NCBI GenBank assembly: GCA_012519465.1
Contig: JAAYQD010000311.1
Span: 1-6,576, forward strand
Reading direction: 5' to 3'
Length of the DNA stretch: 6,576 bases
From: Candidatus Cloacimonadota bacterium
GTDB lineage: Bacteria; Cloacimonadota; Cloacimonadia; Cloacimonadales; Cloacimonadaceae
Below, one piece after another: positions 6,213-6,576 of the stretch. Under the pieces are notes generated by a model. The model had not been told where the DNA came from and ran no database searches. It saw only the letters and a program-made list of their open reading frames with translations. The translations under genes and the position numbers were made by a program. Numbering within the stretch: position 1 is the stretch's first letter; each line of letters begins with the position of its first letter.

Positions 6213-6239
6213 CTTTATTGGGAGCCCTGTTTTTGTCAA
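6212..6239 (-). promoter_or_regulatory. Candidate sigma-70-type promoter of the fur-feoB-feoA operon
   Basis: On the - strand, TTGACA (6239-6234) is a perfect -35 consensus. It is followed after 16 bases by TAAAGT (6217-6212), a 4-of-6 match to the -10 consensus. The predicted start falls inside the Fur-box candidate, about 20-30 bases upstream of the fur ATG. The -10 is weak, so its exact position is uncertain. Confidence 0.55.
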
Positions 6240-6270
6240 GGGAAAAGTTTACAATTTTCATTGAATTATG

Positions 6271-6483
6271 CTAACTATATTGAATGGCAATATCTTGACC
6301 GTCGGTAAAATAATCTGGTATTGCTGCAAATGCCCAAACACAGCCCTCTTCATCCTCCAATTCTGATGATAAACCCTGCTTGCCAAAGATCAATATCCAC
6401 AAAATCATCGCCTCGCATCCATGCAAGCCATCAGAACATTCTCCATAATCCGCTATCCCTTTATCACAATGATTATTAGCCAT
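6271..6483 (-). CDS. Small hypothetical Cys-containing protein (70 aa)
   Basis: I do not recognise this protein. It has 70 residues, starting M-A-N-N-H-C-D-K-G-I and ending D-I-A-I-Q-Y-S. It has four cysteines (C6, C16, C23, C48) and histidines at 5 and 21, an acidic central stretch (S-E-L-E-D-E-E-G, 40-47), and one short hydrophobic run (25-34) that is too short for a confident membrane segment. The codon use looks like real coding sequence and no larger gene covers this interval on either strand. No good Shine-Dalgarno lies just upstream; a GAGG lies about 30 bases before the ATG, too far to serve this start. It is on the same strand as fur, ending 89 bases before the fur ATG and 31 bases before the -35 element, so fur has its own promoter. 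It could be a real small gene, possibly metal-related given its neighbours, or a chance ORF. Confidence 0.5.
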   Translation of the reverse strand: MANNHCDKGIADYGECSDGLHGCEAMILWILIFGKQGLSSELEDEEGCVWAFAAIPDYFTDGQDIAIQYS

Positions 6484-6523
6484 AGATAAAACTTATGCAG
6501 AGCAAGATTCCTCACTTTTCCCT

Positions 6524-6551
6524 TTGACAAAAAAGCCCCAAAAAGTACACT
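6524..6551 (+). promoter_or_regulatory. Candidate promoter reading out of the right edge
   Basis: TTGACA (6524-6529), a perfect -35, is followed after 16 bases by TACACT (6546-6551), a 4-of-6 match to the -10 consensus. The arrangement is divergent from the 70-aa ORF and implies a + strand gene starting just beyond the window. Confidence 0.55.
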
Positions 6552-6566
6552 GCCATTTAACAATGT

Positions 6567-6576
6567 AAAGGGGAGA
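6567..6576 (+). promoter_or_regulatory. Probable ribosome-binding site of a gene beyond the right edge
   Basis: The last ten bases read AAAGGGGAGA, a purine-rich Shine-Dalgarno-like sequence 15 bases after the proposed -10 element. The start codon would fall within roughly 5-10 bases past the window end. Nothing can be said about the gene. Confidence 0.5.

Noticed and set aside
1..6576. tRNA/rRNA genes, CRISPR arrays, insertion sequences
   Set aside because: No clover-leaf-like sequence, regularly spaced long repeats, transposase or terminal inverted repeats were seen. The only repeat array is the short one at 3227-3285.

Overview
This 6.6 kb window holds two operon-like gene blocks that face each other, plus the tail of a folate gene at the left edge and a promoter for an unseen gene at the right edge. 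Gene density is high, intergenic gaps are mostly under 10 bases, and every recognisable product is bacterial. Complete IspG (MEP isoprenoid pathway), ferrous-iron transport (FeoB/FeoA) and a folate cyclodeaminase-type tail fit an anaerobic or fermentative bacterium. A Cloacimonadota-like amino-acid fermenter is one possibility, but that is a low-confidence inference from gene content.

Left block, + strand (1-3227): the C-terminal 51 residues of a formimidoyl-THF cyclodeaminase/methenyl-THF cyclohydrolase-like protein, then ispG (GcpE), two half-size chromate-transporter-family genes in tandem, and a short Ppx/GppA phosphatase. ispG, the two transporter genes and ppx are separated by only 4-5 bases, so they are probably cotranscribed. 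The block ends in a 14-bp perfect inverted repeat whose right arm belongs to a three-copy, 11-bp direct repeat. There is no U-tract, so this is not a textbook terminator.

Right block, - strand (6483-3337): a small unrecognised 70-residue ORF, then fur, feoB and feoA. fur and feoB are 3 bases apart, and feoA overlaps the end of feoB by 14 bases. A TTGACA-type promoter upstream of fur is overlapped by a Fur-box-like palindrome. A second Fur-box-like sequence lies inside the last codons of fur, just before feoB, and the two sites share an identical 11-mer. The simplest reading is an autoregulated iron-uptake operon: Fur represses its own promoter and perhaps a second internal one, while FeoB with FeoA imports Fe(II).

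Nothing here is clearly a novel system. The points most worth a second look are the paired Fur-box candidates, the FeoA-domain protein with a Cys-rich N-terminal extension, the Ser-for-Asn change in the FeoB G4 motif, the altered QSMTNT-type motif in IspG, the repeat structure between the convergent operons, and the small Cys-containing ORF. No stretch over 300 bases lacks a gene.
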